From the NCBI GenBank assembly GCA_021790555.1, contig JAJYGY010000080.1, positions 1 through 6,883 on the forward strand: 6,883 nt of DNA. Direction: 5' to 3'. Origin of the DNA: a bacterium. GTDB taxonomy: Bacteria; Oederibacteriota; JAJYGY01. The first letter of the stretch is position 1. Each line of letters starts with the position of its first letter. Of the stretch, positions 6,301 to 6,883 are shown piece after piece. The translations under genes and the position numbers were made by a program. The notes beneath the pieces are model-generated. The model was given only the letters and a program-made list of their open reading frames with translations. It was not told the origin of the DNA and made no database searches.

Positions 6301-6883
6301 GGTCGTTGACGTCGGTGTTGGAGCCGAAGCCCGCGGGATAGCCGATCAGGGTGCGCCAGTTCTGGTCGTAGAAGAAAAGGTGGTAAGCCGGGTTGCCGAT
6401 GTCGCCGGCGTCGAACCAGTCCTGCATGCCCAGTTCCATCTGACGCACGAAGCCGTCGCGGGCCGTGGCGTCCCCCACCTGGTCGGCCAGCCAGGCCAGC
6501 GAGGAGAGGCGCCCGAAATACTTGCCCCAGGCGTAGGTGTCGGCGCCGGCCCCCCAGGGCAGCAGGATGCCGCAGCCGCCGGTGTAATAGCACTGGACCA
6601 GGTTGTCCAGGGTGGCGCGGTTGGAGGTGCCGTTGTCGGGCAGCTCGGGCAGCACGCCGTTGAAGACCATCCGGGTGCTGAAGGAATTCCCCTGCTCCAC
6701 CTTCATCTCCCCCCGGGGGCCCTGGTTGGGGCCGAAATAGGAAAGGCCCGTGAGCGCCCCCCCGTAGTAGAGCCACTGGTGGCGGAAGAGCGCCTGCAGG
6801 GTGCCGGTGCCGGAACCTTCCATGGCCCGGGTGGAGACGGTGAAGGTGCTGGTGAGCACGGCGCTGGCCTGGTTGTAGCTCCA
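3347..6883 (-). CDS. Secreted GH81 endo-beta-1,3-glucanase with FlgD-like and T9SS-like C-terminal modules (partial, N-terminus beyond right edge)
   Basis: The frame is open from the right edge for 1178 codons and ends at TAA 3349-3347. A GTG at 6859-6857 is internal, not a start; WSYNQASA precedes it in frame. Numbering from the edge, residues 1-about 497 are the GH81 catalytic region: LFRHQWLYY and GNSFSTRMVF, then NDHHFHYGYW with the likely general acid D194, then FWANGHAQPKGNDNESSSEA with conserved E269 and E273, the candidate catalytic base region. The signal peptide and N-terminal beta-sandwich typical of GH81 are missing to the right. About 506-677 is an unnamed beta-rich region (FYSDAMTGSFSAGAWSLTLW). 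About 679-875 is a Ser/Thr/Pro linker with 13 PSATPT repeats. About 881-980 and 984-1088 are FlgD-like Ig modules (VKVYNSAGELVRTLF; LSVYNPAGELVESL). About 1094-1178 resembles a T9SS sorting domain (APNPSPGG, GGVYLVVLEV, RRVLKLALIR). The enzyme cleaves internal beta-1,3-glucan bonds outside the cell and may be surface-anchored. It is the upstream partner of the GH9 gene. Confidence 0.93.
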   Translation of the reverse strand, partial: WSYNQASAVLTSTFTVSTRAMEGSGTGTLQALFRHQWLYYGGALTGLSYFGPNQGPRGEMKVEQGNSFSTRMVFNGVLPELPDNGTSNRATLDNLVQCYYTGGCGILLPWGAGADTYAWGKYFGRLSSLAWLADQVGDATARDGFVRQMELGMQDWFDAGDIGNPAYHLFFYDQNWRTLIGYPAGFGSNTDVNDHHFHYGYWIRALSTIARFDPAWWSSSWNGMARLLIDDVADPSRTDPNFPFLRNFSPYEGHFWANGHAQPKGNDNESSSEAINLAVGLIDLGSETGDTATRDLGIFMYLNAVAATEQYWFDVDNQVFPPGYGETTAGIVWGNGVEYQTYFGATPTNMHIIQFLPIDAGSVYLGRNPAYLQANINQMVSELGGQPTTYVELPWAVEALYDPALALSNYNANPGYTEDDGSSKANTYHWIEFFTCAGRLDTGIMADWPNTNVFDNAGQLTYCAYNPTASPLTVHYSDGFALNLQPKQLLAVGACTPQPSPTPTSCAGNPLPANLNLIPSAVGLVGPAGNWLDPSPASTQPLGAQPVPYQTFQDAPFYFYSDAMTGSFSAGAWSLTLWTGQTAGTARVNAEVGLCNPDGSGYTPLANVTEDVDASGGGNHTTLFPLGGLGTLNLRNQRLRLTLTWADGGTSYPDIWYNGGSDFDSFLSLPAGLSACPFSPTASPSATASGSASPTPSPTWTATSTPSATPSATSTPSATPTPSATPTPSATPTPSATPTPSATPTPSATPTPSATPTPSATPTPSATPTPSATPTPSATPTPSATPTPSATPTPPPTGTRTPSPSPTATGTPTPSASASPTPSATASPTLTAGAPPTAMDTATFTPPLTPTPSPSPTPSWTATSTSTVSPTATFGPVPMPNSLVVKVYNSAGELVRTLFQGHCQYLPDAARLSSGALLPGGPAVDILFQGLLEGGATELAWNGLGSSGQPVQGGSYLISLQTHDPFGKVQSWTLPLNVVASGGRALLSVYNPAGELVESLDLGSGNPSIVDFRLASPAYALAPGPSGTPAAIPITLVDARGNTSTLGWRPLGRDGHPLSSGVYLLQLDRGTAGGQEVTSRQVTLLEAPGRLPDALLAPNPSPGGLVTLLDGCRPGWSAQAGIFDTAGERVAGFGDPGGAGRMVLDLRGRPGGVYLVVLEVKEGGMPVGRRVLKLALIR
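4503..4754. repeat. 18-bp in-frame minisatellite encoding (PSATPT)n in the GH81 linker
   Basis: Fourteen head-to-tail 18-bp units (plus strand GGCGTGGGTGTCGCGGAY) lie without spacers. Thirteen units (4503-4736) are identical except for the last base; the fourteenth (4737-4754) has one further change (GGGTGTC to GGATGTC, turning PSATPT into PSATST). The last base runs C,C,C,T,T,C,C,C,T,T,C,C,C,T, so 4503-4592 and 4593-4682 are identical 90-bp blocks. The variable base is the third position of a proline codon (CCG or CCA) on the coding strand. Unit changes keep the frame, so the array can lengthen or shorten the linker without breaking the protein. Confidence 0.97.

Noticed and set aside
3993..6776. 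927-codon minus-strand frame inside the GH81 gene
   Set aside because: Shadow frame rich in Arg, His and Pro; the GH81 motifs are in the other frame.

Overview
The window has two parts that differ sharply in base composition. Roughly the first 900 bases are AT-rich. From about 940 to the right edge the DNA is strongly GC-rich with GC-ending codons. All well-supported genes lie on the minus strand, so transcription runs from right to left.

Right to left: (1) A large secreted glycoside hydrolase family 81 (GH81) endo-beta-1,3-glucanase enters from the right edge with its N-terminus outside the window. Its catalytic module is followed by an unnamed beta-sandwich-like region, a linker of about 200 residues rich in Ser/Thr/Pro, two FlgD-like Ig modules and a C-terminal domain resembling type IX secretion (T9SS) sorting domains. 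The linker contains a perfect 18-bp minisatellite with a 90-bp higher-order period. (2) After a 70-bp gap comes a complete 743-residue secreted GH9 beta-glucanase. It has a signal peptide, a CBM11/CIA30-like beta-sandwich, a CelD_N-type Ig domain and a GH9 catalytic domain. Its usual DAGD catalytic motif reads NAGD. (3) About 400 bases with no convincing gene follow, containing the composition break and a few possible short or broken reading frames. (4) A four-helix membrane protein with a PH-like cytoplasmic domain leaves through the left edge. It is read in a different frame from the most obvious local ORF.

The two hydrolases look like a short operon for extracellular beta-glucan breakdown: GH81 cuts beta-1,3-glucan such as laminarin, callose or curdlan, and GH9 cuts beta-1,4-linked or possibly mixed-linkage glucan. 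Multidomain secreted enzymes, Pro/Thr linkers, FlgD-like modules and a sorting-like tail suggest a GC-rich Gram-negative polysaccharide degrader, perhaps of the FCB group or a related candidate phylum. That placement is inference; no marker gene is present. I see no mobile element, CRISPR array, RNA gene or clearly new system. The most notable points are the phased minisatellite, the NAGD substitution, the sorting-like tail on a GH81 enzyme, and the composition break.
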